DNA from: Deferrivibrio essentukiensis
GTDB taxonomy: Bacteria > Chrysiogenota > Deferribacteres > Deferribacterales > Deferrivibrionaceae
Assembly (NCBI RefSeq): GCF_020480685.1
Contig: NZ_JAJAFU010000015.1
Location: 1-63,750 of the forward strand
Direction of reading: 5' to 3'
DNA: 63,750 nt
The notes beneath the pieces are model-generated. The model was not told where the DNA came from. It did not search any database and saw only the letters and a program-made list of their open reading frames with translations. This document shows positions 16,238 through 26,508 of this stretch, in pieces; the first letter of the stretch is position 1, and every line of letters begins with the position of its first letter. The translations under genes and the position numbers were made by a program.

Positions 16238-17320
16238 TCAAACAAAATATTTCAAAATATTATCAAAGTCGGTATTTATCGGGGTAAATGCAGCATTTTT
16301 CTTACCAATAGAATAAGTTACAAACTTTTCTATCTCACTGCCTTGTAAAATATTTTTAATATCTGAGCCCATATAAAATTTATCTATAAAGCCAAACATA
16401 TCAAATTCAGCCTTTTCAATTAGTCTCAAGACATTGTCAATCTTATCAACCTTTCCATCTTTAAGAATCTGAAAGTATTTAGGCAATAAAATTGCGTTAG
16501 CCTTGCCGTGATGTATCTGTTTGTGGTTTGTAAGATAATAGCCGAAAGCATGCAGCAATGTCGTCCCCGTATGAAGTATTACAAATCCTGCAAGTGTAGA
16601 AGAATATAAGGCAAGCTCATAATTAAAATTATTATTTTCATAAAAATCTTTAAGCAACTGCAAAATATTTACCATTGCCTCTTCTGCAATAAAATCGCTG
16701 AAAGGTGTTGCCCTTAGCGAAATATAACCTTCAAAAGCATGTGTAAAGGCATCAAATACAGTGGATATCAAAATTTCTTCATTTAAAAATTTTAAGTATT
16801 CAGGCAAAAGGACCGCATAATCAGCAAAGGTAGACTCTTTTGAAAAATTTATCTTATCAACTGCCTCTTTATCCGTAATTATGCTATAATTATTTACCTC
16901 ACTACCCGTACCGCATGTAGTGGGCACCAAAATCAACGGCAGTGACGGAGCGACCTTTTCTTTCTTCAAAAGCTCATAAAAACCAAAATCATTATTAGCA
17001 AAACACGCCATTGCCTTAGCTGCGTCAAGGCTACTACCACCCCCAAAACCGATAACAATCTCACATCTATTTTTTCTTAAAAATTTTCCACCCTTAATAA
17101 TGGTATTTATCGAAGGGTTTTCCTCTACTTCATCGAAGAATAAAAACTCTTTCCCTTTAAATGTATCAACCAAAAAATCTTTAAATCCGGTCTTATAAAT
17201 GGAAATCTTGCCAGAAACAACGCCTACTTTATTAAAATCATTTAGAAGCTCGGTAAATATTTCATCCTTTTCATACTTGAAAAAGGTTTTTACCGGGCCA
17301 TAAAAGTAAAACTTATCCAT
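16238..17320 (-). CDS. iron-containing alcohol dehydrogenase
   Basis: A 360-residue group III (iron-type) NAD(P)-dependent alcohol dehydrogenase. Recognisable elements are the nucleotide-binding GGGSSLDAAKAMA, the VPTTCGTGSEVNNYSII segment, and metal ligands in DAFTHAFEGY, TLLHAFGYYL and QIHHGKAN. The ATG at 17320 has GGAAGG at a good distance and starts MDKFYFYGP as homologues do; the longer start at 17335 is possible. It overlaps the upstream aminopeptidase gene by eight bases. Physiological substrate cannot be read from the sequence; butanol- or 1,3-propanediol-type activity are the usual guesses. Confidence 0.9.
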   Translation of the reverse strand: MDKFYFYGPVKTFFKYEKDEIFTELLNDFNKVGVVSGKISIYKTGFKDFLVDTFKGKEFLFFDEVEENPSINTIIKGGKFLRKNRCEIVIGFGGGSSLDAAKAMACFANNDFGFYELLKKEKVAPSLPLILVPTTCGTGSEVNNYSIITDKEAVDKINFSKESTFADYAVLLPEYLKFLNEEILISTVFDAFTHAFEGYISLRATPFSDFIAEEAMVNILQLLKDFYENNNFNYELALYSSTLAGFVILHTGTTLLHAFGYYLTNHKQIHHGKANAILLPKYFQILKDGKVDKIDNVLRLIEKAEFDMFGFIDKFYMGSDIKNILQGSEIEKFVTYSIGKKNAAFTPINTDFDNILKYFV

Positions 17321-18410
17321 CAATAAACCTTCCATTTTTATAAATAAGCTTTCCGTCGCAGAAAACTTCGCCGTTTTTCATTGATTTTATCAAATCCCAG
17401 TGAAGCCCTGATTTATTTTTACCACCTGCCTCAGGATATGATGAGCCGACAGCTAAATGCATGGTCTCACCTATTTTTTCATCAAAAAGAATATTTTTAG
17501 ATGGAAATTTTATATTGTCATTAAGTCCAAAGGCTATTTCGCCGACAAACTTAGCCCCTTCGTCAGTCTCAAGCATCTTTATCAGGAAATCTTCATTTTT
17601 TTCGGCCTTAGCATCAATCACTTTTCCATTTTCAAACTTTAACAATACACCTTGAACTTCCACTCCTAAAAATGATGTAGGCATATCAAAAAACATTGTC
17701 CCTGTTGCACTATTTTCAACAGGGCTTGTAAAAACTTCCCCGTCAGGCATATTATGTTTGCCGCAGCAATTTATCCACTTTCTACCTTCCACATTGAGAG
17801 TCAAATCTGTCTTATCTCCAACTATTCTAACAATCTTTGTGCCGGTTAACCGCTTGACAATCCCTTCTTGATAATCTTTTACATTATTCCAAGCAGCAAC
17901 AGGGTCATCTTCATTAAGCTTGCACGCATCAAATACAAACTGAGAATACGACTCTATATCCATTTCGGCATCTTGAGCCATACTTGATGTGGGATAAGGA
18001 GCAATTGTCCATTTAAAATCACCCTTTGCTTCCCTTTCAAACATTATATCCTTCAAAATCTTTGTAGCATTTCTATTTAAAGCTACTTTCTGTTTATCCA
18101 CAACCGATAACTGTTTTGTGTTTGACTCAGAATCGATATGAATCAAGGCATGATGAGTTTTCGCGCCAACCATCATGCTTTCGGGAATCAGCTTTAGTTG
18201 ATTTTCATTCGCATATTTATAAAAATAAGACAATTGCTCGGTAAAGCTCATTTTAACAATAGGGTAAGCCCCCATTTGCAATATTTTTTTATAAAGTGCC
18301 TTAATCAGAGGCTCGGCACAAACCTCACCTCTGATTTCGACTATTTGATTTTCTTTTATATCAAGACTGTATTCACAAATAAGCCTTGCTAATTTTTCTT
18401 CATAAAACAT
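17313..18410 (-). CDS. M29-family aminopeptidase
   Basis: A 365-residue metal-dependent aminopeptidase of the thermophilic aminopeptidase T/AmpS (M29) family. The conserved metal-site regions are present near MPDGEVFTSPVENSATG, GEIAFGLND and MHLAVGSSYPEAGGKNKSG followed by LHWDLI. The ATG at 18410 has AGGTG six bases upstream; the GTG at 18419 is rejected. It lies 9 bases after the enolase stop and is likely cotranscribed with enolase and the alcohol dehydrogenase. It removes N-terminal residues from peptides in the cytoplasm. Confidence 0.9.
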   Translation of the reverse strand: MFYEEKLARLICEYSLDIKENQIVEIRGEVCAEPLIKALYKKILQMGAYPIVKMSFTEQLSYFYKYANENQLKLIPESMMVGAKTHHALIHIDSESNTKQLSVVDKQKVALNRNATKILKDIMFEREAKGDFKWTIAPYPTSSMAQDAEMDIESYSQFVFDACKLNEDDPVAAWNNVKDYQEGIVKRLTGTKIVRIVGDKTDLTLNVEGRKWINCCGKHNMPDGEVFTSPVENSATGTMFFDMPTSFLGVEVQGVLLKFENGKVIDAKAEKNEDFLIKMLETDEGAKFVGEIAFGLNDNIKFPSKNILFDEKIGETMHLAVGSSYPEAGGKNKSGLHWDLIKSMKNGEVFCDGKLIYKNGRFIDG

Positions 18411-18419
18411 TAAGCACAC

Positions 18420-19709
<1,290 letters not shown>

Positions 19710-19815
19710 TCACCTCAAAATTATTTTTAAACCATTAGATATATATTGCAAAATATTCAAAAAAACAATACTATTTGGAGCTTATTTAATAGAAATACAA
19801 ACACAAAGGTGACAG

Positions 19816-21009
19816 ATGTATAATATTCCAAATTTACTTTTTGCAGATAAAAACGGAAATATATATGATCATCCCGCGTTAAAAATGTGTTGTAGAACAA
19901 ATAATTTTGATATAGTCCCTTATGAGTCAGAACTTGAAGAGCTCCCCAAATATTCTAAAATAAAATTTATCGAAGGGGCAAAGCCGTTAGGTTATGACCA
20001 GGAAACTGCAAAAATAATAGAATTTGACGGCGGTTTCCCTATTTATACCACTCCGCCAAAAGGATACTTGAGGGTAAGTCTACCTGCATTAAAAAAAACA
20101 GGCCAAACAATATTGACTAATGAGGCACATACCCCTGTTGGGTTTATGGATGAAAAATTTTACTTTTCTGCCATTAAGATAGATATACAAACTTCAGATA
20201 TTACACAAACTAAAAGCTTCAAAGATATTTTTATGAGTTATAATGGCAACAATGCTCTAATCTCTCACTTTGCCAAAATGTCAAAAGCGATATATAGAGA
20301 TATTGAAAACCTCACACCTTTCGGTAACGAACTGATTCTTGACACTTTTTACCTTGAAAATAATTCTGTGAATGAATTGACCGATTTGATAAATTTTTTA
20401 AATGACAATCAAAAAGATGTTGTAATTACCTTTTCTAACCTCACCCAGGAAAAGGTTATATCAAAAATCTGTGACTGTTTGAAAAAGATCAAAAAAAATG
20501 ACAACCTTACGATTAATATTGAGCCATATCAGATAAATATAGAAGCAATGAAATCTATACTTAACAGTGATATTGACATAATGACATTAAACATTTCATC
20601 TTTGAACAACTCCTTTGCCCACAGTATGCTCGGTTTTCACCAAGAGTATGAAACTTACTTTAAGTATGCACAGAAACTTATTGATACATCTAAAATATAT
20701 GGCTTTGAAATTATTTTAAACCTAAGTGTGCTACCCGGATTTACCGACATTAAACCAAATGTTCAAAGTCTTATTGACTTTTTAACCACATATAACTTAA
20801 ATTTCCTAAAGCTTTCAAATATGGCAATTGATGGTGACATTTTTTTTAAAAGTGATAAAATATTAGAAGAAGAGATATTGGGTATTAAGAATATGCTTAA
20901 AGAAATTAAGAAAAAGTGCAAGTCAGTTAAGTTTGGGGCATTTACAAGAAGTAGAAAATATCTTCATAAAGATACCGGTCTGCCAGACCTAAAAAGGAGG
21001 AAAAAATGA
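19816..21009 (+). CDS. radical SAM-family homologue lacking the cluster cysteines
   Basis: A 397-residue protein. The N-terminal ~120 residues (PNLLFADKNGNIYDHPALKM, TPPKGYLRVSLPALKKTGQT, TPVGFMDEKFYFSAIKID) match the distinctive N-terminal domain of a group of radical SAM proteins, and the C-terminal part (IMTLNISSLNNSFAHSMLG, IILNLSVLPGFTD, LKLSNMAIDGD) matches their TIM-barrel end. The middle, where relatives have the C-x-A-R-C-x-G-C cluster motif, is shortened and has no CX3CX2C; the few cysteines (MCCRT, ICDC, KKCK) do not form one. It therefore probably does not bind the SAM [4Fe-4S] cluster. It overlaps the next gene by four bases. Family assignment is from remembered resemblance. Confidence 0.7.
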   Translation: MYNIPNLLFADKNGNIYDHPALKMCCRTNNFDIVPYESELEELPKYSKIKFIEGAKPLGYDQETAKIIEFDGGFPIYTTPPKGYLRVSLPALKKTGQTILTNEAHTPVGFMDEKFYFSAIKIDIQTSDITQTKSFKDIFMSYNGNNALISHFAKMSKAIYRDIENLTPFGNELILDTFYLENNSVNELTDLINFLNDNQKDVVITFSNLTQEKVISKICDCLKKIKKNDNLTINIEPYQINIEAMKSILNSDIDIMTLNISSLNNSFAHSMLGFHQEYETYFKYAQKLIDTSKIYGFEIILNLSVLPGFTDIKPNVQSLIDFLTTYNLNFLKLSNMAIDGDIFFKSDKILEEEILGIKNMLKEIKKKCKSVKFGAFTRSRKYLHKDTGLPDLKRRKK

Positions 21010-21734
21010 AAAAAACTCTGACACTTGCTATCTTACTTTTATTGTTGATAGCTTCAGCTTCGTTTGCCAAAGAAATCAAATTAGATTCTCAACTTAGTCA
21101 AGACCTATTTAAATCTGTTTCAAAAGAGCTTGGCGTTGCCTTGGCATTCAATCCAATGTCACCTGCTGAACCACTCGGCATTACCGGCTTTGATGCTGCT
21201 GCCGAAGTAATTGTTACTGATATTAACGATAACAGAGATTACTGGAAATTTACATTTAAAAATGAAGATACAATACCGATGATACCTACAGCAAGGATTC
21301 ACTTGCAAAAAGGATTACCGTTTAATCTGGATATAGGTGCAATGTACTCTTCAGTCCCTTCTACTGACATAAGGCTTTGGGGTGTAGAGCTGAAATATGC
21401 AATTCTTGAAGGTGGTATTACAATGCCTGCCATAAGCATTAGAGGTGCTTTTTCAAAACTTGAAGGTGTTGATGAGCTTGATATTAACACATATTCAGGA
21501 GATTTGCTTATAAGTAAAGGTTTCCTCTTCCTTACACCTTATGCCGGCGTTACAATGCTGAGAGTAAATGCAAGCGAAAACAGTGATTTAGTGAGCCTTG
21601 ATGATGTTCACGAAACAATATACCGCGGTCTTATCGGTTTGCAGGTATCACCACTACCACTTCTTAACATTACCGTAGAAGCAAGTATTGGTGAAGTAAA
21701 GCAGTATGGATTAAAATTGGGGCTTAGATTCTAA
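21006..21734 (+). CDS. secreted, probably outer-membrane beta-barrel protein
   Basis: A 242-residue protein with a clear signal peptide (basic start, hydrophobic run, cleavage after ASASFA near residue 21) and a beta-rich body with alternating strands, for example FNLDIGAMYSS, IRLWGVELKYAILEG, LFLTPYAGVTMLRV and LNITVEASIGEV. It ends in LKLGLRF, and a C-terminal Phe is the usual BAM recognition signal of outer-membrane barrels. No specific family is recognised. It is translationally coupled to the gene before it (ATGA overlap) and ends one base into nadB, so it is in the same transcript. Confidence 0.75.
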   Translation: MKKTLTLAILLLLLIASASFAKEIKLDSQLSQDLFKSVSKELGVALAFNPMSPAEPLGITGFDAAAEVIVTDINDNRDYWKFTFKNEDTIPMIPTARIHLQKGLPFNLDIGAMYSSVPSTDIRLWGVELKYAILEGGITMPAISIRGAFSKLEGVDELDINTYSGDLLISKGFLFLTPYAGVTMLRVNASENSDLVSLDDVHETIYRGLIGLQVSPLPLLNITVEASIGEVKQYGLKLGLRF

Positions 21735-23296
21735 TGGGATTTACATATTATGACTATATAGTTTTAGGAAGCGGAGTAGCCGGGCTTAGAGCTGCCGTTG
21801 AACTTTCTAAGCAAGGTAGCGTAGGAATAATTACCAAATCTTTCTTAGGAGAAAGTAATACGGAATACGCTCAAGGTGGTGTAGCTGTAGTATTGTCTGA
21901 CGATGACGATATTTATCTGCACTATGAAGATACCATAAAAGCCGGAGATGGACTTTGCGATAAAGATGCTGTTATGACCCTTGTTGAAGAAGGACCAAAA
22001 TATATCAAGGAGCTTATACAGATGGGAGCCATGTTTGATATGCATGGTGACCATCTATCTTTTACAAGGGAAGCCGCACACAGCGTTAATAGGATAATAC
22101 ATGCCAAAGGGGACGCAACCGGGCATGAGATAGTAAGGGCATTAAAGGAATATGTATCAAAAATTGAAAATATTGATAAAGTTGAGAATTACTTTATTGT
22201 TGATTTGATAAAATGTGGTAACAAAATCTGTGGTGTAGTTGCAATCAACGAAAATGAAAACTCATTTCACTACTTTTATTCAAAGGCTGTTATTCTTGCC
22301 ACCGGTGGTGCCGGGAGACTTTTTGAAAGGACTACAAACCCTGAAGTTGCCACCGGAGACGGTATGGCCATAGCATTTAGAGCAAATGCAACACTTAAGG
22401 ATATGGAATTTTTTCAATTTCACCCTACCGGGCTTCACATCGAAGGTGCACCTGCATTCCTTTTAAGTGAATCGATGCGTGGGGAAGGTGCCGTTTTAAG
22501 AAATATTCATAAGGAAAGATTTTGCCATAACTACCACGAACAAGGGGAGCTTGCTCCAAGGGATATTGTAAGCAGGGCAATATTTTTTGAAATGCAAAAA
22601 ACAAACTCAAAATTTGTTTATATGGACCTTACTCACATTGATAGTAATTACTTAAAAAATAGATTCCCTAAGATATATTCTACGTGCTTGAATTACGGCA
22701 TAGATATCACAAAAGACTTAATTCCTGTAAGCCCGGCAGCTCATTACTACATGGGTGGAATAGAAACAGATATATGGGGCAGAACAAATATCTACGGACT
22801 TTATGCATGTGGGGAAACAGCCTGCACGGGAGTCCATGGCGCTAACAGACTCGCAAGTAACTCACTACTTGAAGGTGTAGTCTTTGGCGCAAGGTCGGCT
22901 AAAGCTGCTATAATAGATACAAAATATGATGAGCCTCTAAAGCCCGTTGCACCTACAACAGAAAAAATGGATCAATCAATTGACTATAAAGCTTTAAAAA
23001 CCGAGCTTCAAAGGGTAATGTGGGAGAATGTAAGCGTAATAAGAAACGAAAAGTCGCTAAATACTGCTATAAATTTTATCGATAAATATCTTAATCAGTT
23101 TTTAAACGCTACCCCTTTTGACAGATATTCAGGAGAAGTCAGAAACATGTTTGTAGTAGGAAAATTGATGGCTGAAGCTGCTCTTGCAAGAAAAGGGAGT
23201 CGTGGCGGACATTTTAGGGACGATTACCCGGAAAAAGTTAATGATTCAAGACATATAGTATTTGAGAATGCCCAATTTAGTCCCACTATACGGTAA
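21734..23296 (+). CDS. nadB: L-aspartate oxidase
   Basis: A 520-residue FAD enzyme oxidising L-aspartate to iminoaspartate, the first step of NAD synthesis. It shows the N-terminal dinucleotide motif LGSGVAGLRAA, TEYAQGGVAVV, the fumarate-reductase-like HAKGDATGHEI, ATGGAGRLFERTTNPEVATG, FFQFHPTGLH, and GLYACGETACTGVHGANRLA followed by SNSLLEG. The Glu in the TEYAQGG loop marks aspartate oxidase over succinate dehydrogenase. nadA and nadC are not nearby. It overlaps the next gene by 29 bases. Confidence 0.94.
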   Translation: MGFTYYDYIVLGSGVAGLRAAVELSKQGSVGIITKSFLGESNTEYAQGGVAVVLSDDDDIYLHYEDTIKAGDGLCDKDAVMTLVEEGPKYIKELIQMGAMFDMHGDHLSFTREAAHSVNRIIHAKGDATGHEIVRALKEYVSKIENIDKVENYFIVDLIKCGNKICGVVAINENENSFHYFYSKAVILATGGAGRLFERTTNPEVATGDGMAIAFRANATLKDMEFFQFHPTGLHIEGAPAFLLSESMRGEGAVLRNIHKERFCHNYHEQGELAPRDIVSRAIFFEMQKTNSKFVYMDLTHIDSNYLKNRFPKIYSTCLNYGIDITKDLIPVSPAAHYYMGGIETDIWGRTNIYGLYACGETACTGVHGANRLASNSLLEGVVFGARSAKAAIIDTKYDEPLKPVAPTTEKMDQSIDYKALKTELQRVMWENVSVIRNEKSLNTAINFIDKYLNQFLNATPFDRYSGEVRNMFVVGKLMAEAALARKGSRGGHFRDDYPEKVNDSRHIVFENAQFSPTIR

Positions 23297-23951
23297 AGAT
23301 AAAAAAATTTTTGCCACAACTGATGGCTCTTTTTCATTCTTTAACCTTACATTTAACGAGGCCTACAGAGCTAAATCAGTCGGAGCATATAGTGAAAGCC
23401 TCTATAAATTTGTTTTGGCTTCAGAAATCGTAGAAAAATTAAAAATTTCAAGTGTTAGGCTGCTCGACATATGTTTTGGGCTTGGCTACAATCTTGCAAT
23501 TACGCTAAATGAAGCTCTTAAAACTGATGCCACAAATATACTTGATATAACCTCCCTGGAAATCGACAAGGAAGTCGTAGAATTGGTAAAAAATAGCCTT
23601 ATATTCTTCCCTTATAAAGGTTATTCCCTTTTAAAAGATTTGATAACATCAGGGATAAAAAACAATTTTCGACTTAATATTGTATATGGTGATGCCTCAA
23701 AAACCTTATTCAGTCTGAAAAATAATTTCGATATTATTTTCTTTGACCCATTTAGTAAATCAAAAAATCCGGAAATGTGGAATATTAATATATACAAAAG
23801 ACTCTATACGCTCTTGTCTGATGATGGAGTGGTAGTAACTTACGCATGCAGCAAAAAAATACGGAGGGAGTTTGAAGAAGCAGGTTTTAAAACCTACCCT
23901 ACTCCAAACCTCCCCAAAGATTTTCAGCCCGGGACAATATTACGAAAGTGA
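23268..23951 (+). CDS. MnmC-like (DUF752) SAM methyltransferase
   Basis: A 227-residue stand-alone homologue of the methyltransferase domain of MnmC, which finishes 5-methylaminomethyl-2-thiouridine in tRNA. Visible are TTDGSFSFFNLTFNEAYRA, the SAM-binding LLDICFGLGYNLA, and FFDPFSKSKNPEMW, the DxFxPxKNPEMW signature. The FAD-dependent oxidase domain of bifunctional MnmC is absent, as in many non-enteric bacteria. The ATG at 23268 is chosen over a TTG six bases earlier. Its 3' end overlaps the convergent pepD gene by 12 bases. Confidence 0.85.
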   Translation: MPNLVPLYGKDKKIFATTDGSFSFFNLTFNEAYRAKSVGAYSESLYKFVLASEIVEKLKISSVRLLDICFGLGYNLAITLNEALKTDATNILDITSLEIDKEVVELVKNSLIFFPYKGYSLLKDLITSGIKNNFRLNIVYGDASKTLFSLKNNFDIIFFDPFSKSKNPEMWNINIYKRLYTLLSDDGVVVTYACSKKIRREFEEAGFKTYPTPNLPKDFQPGTILRK

Positions 23952-25319
23952 TAATATTATCTCTTTGCACCAACGATAAACTTTATTTATAGATGAAATA
24001 CTGACATTTTCATTTACACTGTGTGGAAATTTTATATTAGGGCCGATGGAAATCACATCAATCTCAGGATACTTTTCTTTTATAATTCCACACTCAAGCC
24101 CAGCGTGAATAATCTTAACTTTTAAATCAGAATAATTGTTGTCGTAAATTTGTTTGGCAATACCTAAAAGCTTTGAATTGAAGTCAGGCTGCCAAGCCGG
24201 ATAGTCATTATCACTAAAAAAGCTATAATTAAATTTTTTAAAAATAGAGGATATTTTTTCATTTAGTTTTTCTTTTAATTCTTTATCAGAGCTTCTTATA
24301 CTAAGCAAAAATTTAATTATACCACCATCAGTAGTAACTTTAGCAAGATTCGATGATAATACTACATGGTTTTCCTGCCTCTCCATAACGCCATATGGAA
24401 GCTCCTGTATAAGAGAGATTAACTCTTTACTATCATATTTATTTAGTGAATTAACCAAATTTTCATTTTTTGAAAGAGCTACATTTAGTTTACTCTCTAT
24501 ATTTTTATATTTTTCTTCAAACTCTTTGCATATTTTTTCTATTTCATCATAAGACAGATTAGAGTTAAAAACTGAAATAGCACCGGTTGGTATAACATTA
24601 TGCCTTGTCCCTCCATTAATAAGGGAAATCTCTATATCCCCAATAAAATTAAGAATCTCCCCCATCAATTTTATAGCATTAAGTCTATTTTTATCTATAT
24701 CTACACCCGAATGCCCGCCAAAAAGTCCGGTTATTTCAATTTGGTATGAATATGCAACCTGACTTTTCAAAAAATTATATTTTTTATCCCCATACAAGTC
24801 CCTTCCACCTGCACAACCGATAATTATTTCATCATCATCTTCCGAATCAAGATTAATCATATATTTGGAGCTCAAAAGTCCGCTTTCCAAGTTATTTGCA
24901 CCGTTTAGGCCCGTCTCTTCATCCACTGTAAAAAGCAATTCAAGGCCTTTATTTTTTAAAATATCTTTATCTTCAGCCAAAGTCATCATCATTGCAACAC
25001 CAATACCATTGTCAGCTCCGAGTGTAGTCCCATTAGCTTTAATAATATCACCATCAATTATAATATTTATGGGGTCTTTAGTAAAATCATGATTAACTTC
25101 AGGAGATTTTTCACACACCATATCCAGATGACTTTGTAATGCTACTTTTTCCGCATTGTCACCAACATAAACGAAAAGATTGTTCCCCCTATCTTCAGTA
25201 AAAGGGAAATTATTTTTTTCCGCCCAACCTTTTAAATATTGAATAATTTTACCTTCATTTTTTGAACACCTTGGGACTCCGGAAATTTCTTTAAAATATT
25301 TAACGATATTTTCTGTCAC
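23940..25319 (-). CDS. pepD: Xaa-His dipeptidase (M20C)
   Basis: A 459-residue cytosolic aminoacyl-histidine dipeptidase with two zinc ions. The metal site is marked by LQSHLDMVCEK, GTTLGADNGIGVAMMM, FTVDEETGLNGA, NLDSEDDDEIIIGCAGG and the final HAGLECGIIKEKYP and FPHSVNE. The lid/dimerisation domain with GGHSGVDIDKNRLNAIKLM lies in the middle. Length is slightly below the E. coli enzyme. Monocistronic as far as can be seen. Confidence 0.93.
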   Translation of the reverse strand: MTENIVKYFKEISGVPRCSKNEGKIIQYLKGWAEKNNFPFTEDRGNNLFVYVGDNAEKVALQSHLDMVCEKSPEVNHDFTKDPINIIIDGDIIKANGTTLGADNGIGVAMMMTLAEDKDILKNKGLELLFTVDEETGLNGANNLESGLLSSKYMINLDSEDDDEIIIGCAGGRDLYGDKKYNFLKSQVAYSYQIEITGLFGGHSGVDIDKNRLNAIKLMGEILNFIGDIEISLINGGTRHNVIPTGAISVFNSNLSYDEIEKICKEFEEKYKNIESKLNVALSKNENLVNSLNKYDSKELISLIQELPYGVMERQENHVVLSSNLAKVTTDGGIIKFLLSIRSSDKELKEKLNEKISSIFKKFNYSFFSDNDYPAWQPDFNSKLLGIAKQIYDNNYSDLKVKIIHAGLECGIIKEKYPEIDVISIGPNIKFPHSVNENVSISSINKVYRWCKEIILSLS

Positions 25320-25403
25320 ATCCGCCTCCGATATAACCTATTATTAAACCTAAACTCATCCTAACATAATTTACTTTTAAAGAGTAATACTTTTTCGTTT
25401 TTG

Positions 25404-25431
25404 TTGACAATTTTTGTATAAAATATATATT
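25404..25431 (+). promoter_or_regulatory. promoter of the thioredoxin gene
   Basis: TTGACA (25404-25409), a 16-base spacer and TATATT (25426-25431), 30 bases before the start codon. An AGGAGG ribosome binding site follows. Confidence 0.7.
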
Positions 25432-25460
25432 GTGAAATCAATCAATTTAGGAGGTAATGG

Positions 25461-25778
25461 ATGGCAACTGTATTTACGACCGAAAATTTTAAGAGTGAAG
25501 TGTTAGATAGCGATGTTCCGGTACTTGTGGACTTTTGGGCTGTATGGTGCGGTCCCTGTAAGATGCTTACCCCTACTATCGACCAAATAGCTAAGGAATT
25601 TGAAGGTAAAGCAAAGGTAGGGAAAGTAAACGTTGACGACAATCAGCAATTGGCTGCTCAGTTTGGCATCATGAGCATTCCTACCGTTATTATCTTTAAA
25701 GGTGGAAAGGTTGTTGAGCAGTTTATAGGCGTTCAACCTAAAGGCGTCTATGTCGACGCATTGAACAAACACCTTTAG
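25461..25778 (+). CDS. trxA: thioredoxin
   Basis: A 105-residue thioredoxin with the classical WCGPCK redox site (Cys30 and Cys33), the buried VDFWA strand and the cis-proline motif [11 protein letters not shown]. It reduces protein disulfides in the cytoplasm, fed by a thioredoxin reductase not in this window. It has its own strong promoter and an AGGAGG site, and is followed 21 bases later by a zinc-ribbon gene ending at a terminator. Confidence 0.97.
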   Translation: MATVFTTENFKSEVLDSDVPVLVDFWAVWCGPCKMLTPTIDQIAKEFEGKAKVGKVNVDDNQQLAAQFGIMSIPTVIIFKGGKVVEQFIGVQPKGVYVDALNKHL

Positions 25779-25799
25779 GGCACATTCAAGAGGTTATAA

Positions 25800-25985
25800 A
25801 TGCCGATTTACGAATATGAATGCAAAGATTGCAAAAATATTTTTTCAAAGCTTGTAATAAAACAAGACGCAAAGGTTGAATGCCCTTCTTGCAAATCTCA
25901 AAATGTAGAAAAGAAGATGAGTAAAGTTTCTTCTGTGGGAAATGCGGGCTCAACATCCTCTTGTGGACACTCGGGCTTTAGCTGA
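25800..25985 (+). CDS. FmdB-family zinc-ribbon protein
   Basis: A 61-residue protein beginning MPIYEYECKDCKN with two CXXC pairs (Cys8/Cys11 and Cys28/Cys31), the FmdB/CxxC_CxxC_SSSS family. The glycine/serine-rich tail (GNAGSTSSCGHSG) is typical. These proteins are often called putative regulators, but the role is not established. It is likely cotranscribed with trxA. Confidence 0.9.
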   Translation: MPIYEYECKDCKNIFSKLVIKQDAKVECPSCKSQNVEKKMSKVSSVGNAGSTSSCGHSGFS

Positions 25986-25996
25986 GCTTAGAAACT

Positions 25997-26050
25997 AATT
26001 GCCGAGGTTCGGCAATTAAATAAAAGGCACCTAAAACGGTGCCTTTTTTA
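25997..26050 (+). terminator. double hairpin terminator after trxA-fmdB
   Basis: A 9-bp hairpin (AATTGCCGA, three-base loop, TCGGCAATT; 25997-26017) is followed by a second stem (GGCACC at 26026-26031 with GGTGCC at 26038-26043) and seven T. The second is a standard Rho-independent terminator. Confidence 0.85.
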
Positions 26051-26083
26051 TTTTAAAAAACATTTAAAACAGTATAATTTTTA

Positions 26084-26365
26084 TTAAAGGTTTATTAACT
26101 GCTCCTTAATCTCTTTCCCAGGTTTAAAATAAGGAACTTTTTTGGCAGGAACTTCAACCTTTTCCCCAGTTTTAGGGTTTCTTCCGGTTTTTGCAGATTT
26201 TTCTCTGACTTTAAAACTTCCAAATCCCCTAATCTCTACCTTACCACCACTTTTAAGAGTATCTTTAATAGATGAAAACACACCATTTACAATAAACTCA
26301 ATCTGCTTCTTAGTCATATCAGGGTATTCTTCTGATAGCTTTTCAATTAATTCTGATTTAGTCAT
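26084..26365 (-). CDS. HU/IHF-family DNA-binding protein (IHF-like)
   Basis: A 93-residue nucleoid protein. The N-terminal MTKSELIEKLSEEYPDMTKK resembles the IHF beta chain, and the DNA-bending arm GRNPKTGEKVEVPAKKVPYF contains the intercalating proline (RNPKTG) followed by FKPGKE. It compacts and bends DNA as a dimer. A second family member (hup-like, 37105-37380) is encoded 11 kb away; the two could form a heterodimer or act separately. Confidence 0.93.
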   Translation of the reverse strand: MTKSELIEKLSEEYPDMTKKQIEFIVNGVFSSIKDTLKSGGKVEIRGFGSFKVREKSAKTGRNPKTGEKVEVPAKKVPYFKPGKEIKEQLINL

Positions 26366-26418
26366 AACCGACAGCCTCCTTTAAAAGATAAAATTACTTC
26401 CATTTTTAACTATATCGT

Positions 26419-26447
26419 ATTATAACTTGTATAATGTTATGTGTAAA
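26419..26447 (-). promoter_or_regulatory. promoter of the IHF-like gene
   Basis: The minus strand carries TTTACA (26447-26442), a 17-base spacer and a perfect TATAAT (26424-26419), about 54 bases before the start codon. Confidence 0.65.
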
Positions 26448-26508
26448 GTAAATTTTAGAAAAACTGTAGCTAAAATATTCAAAAAGAGGTTATTGAAGTT
26501 TAACTATA

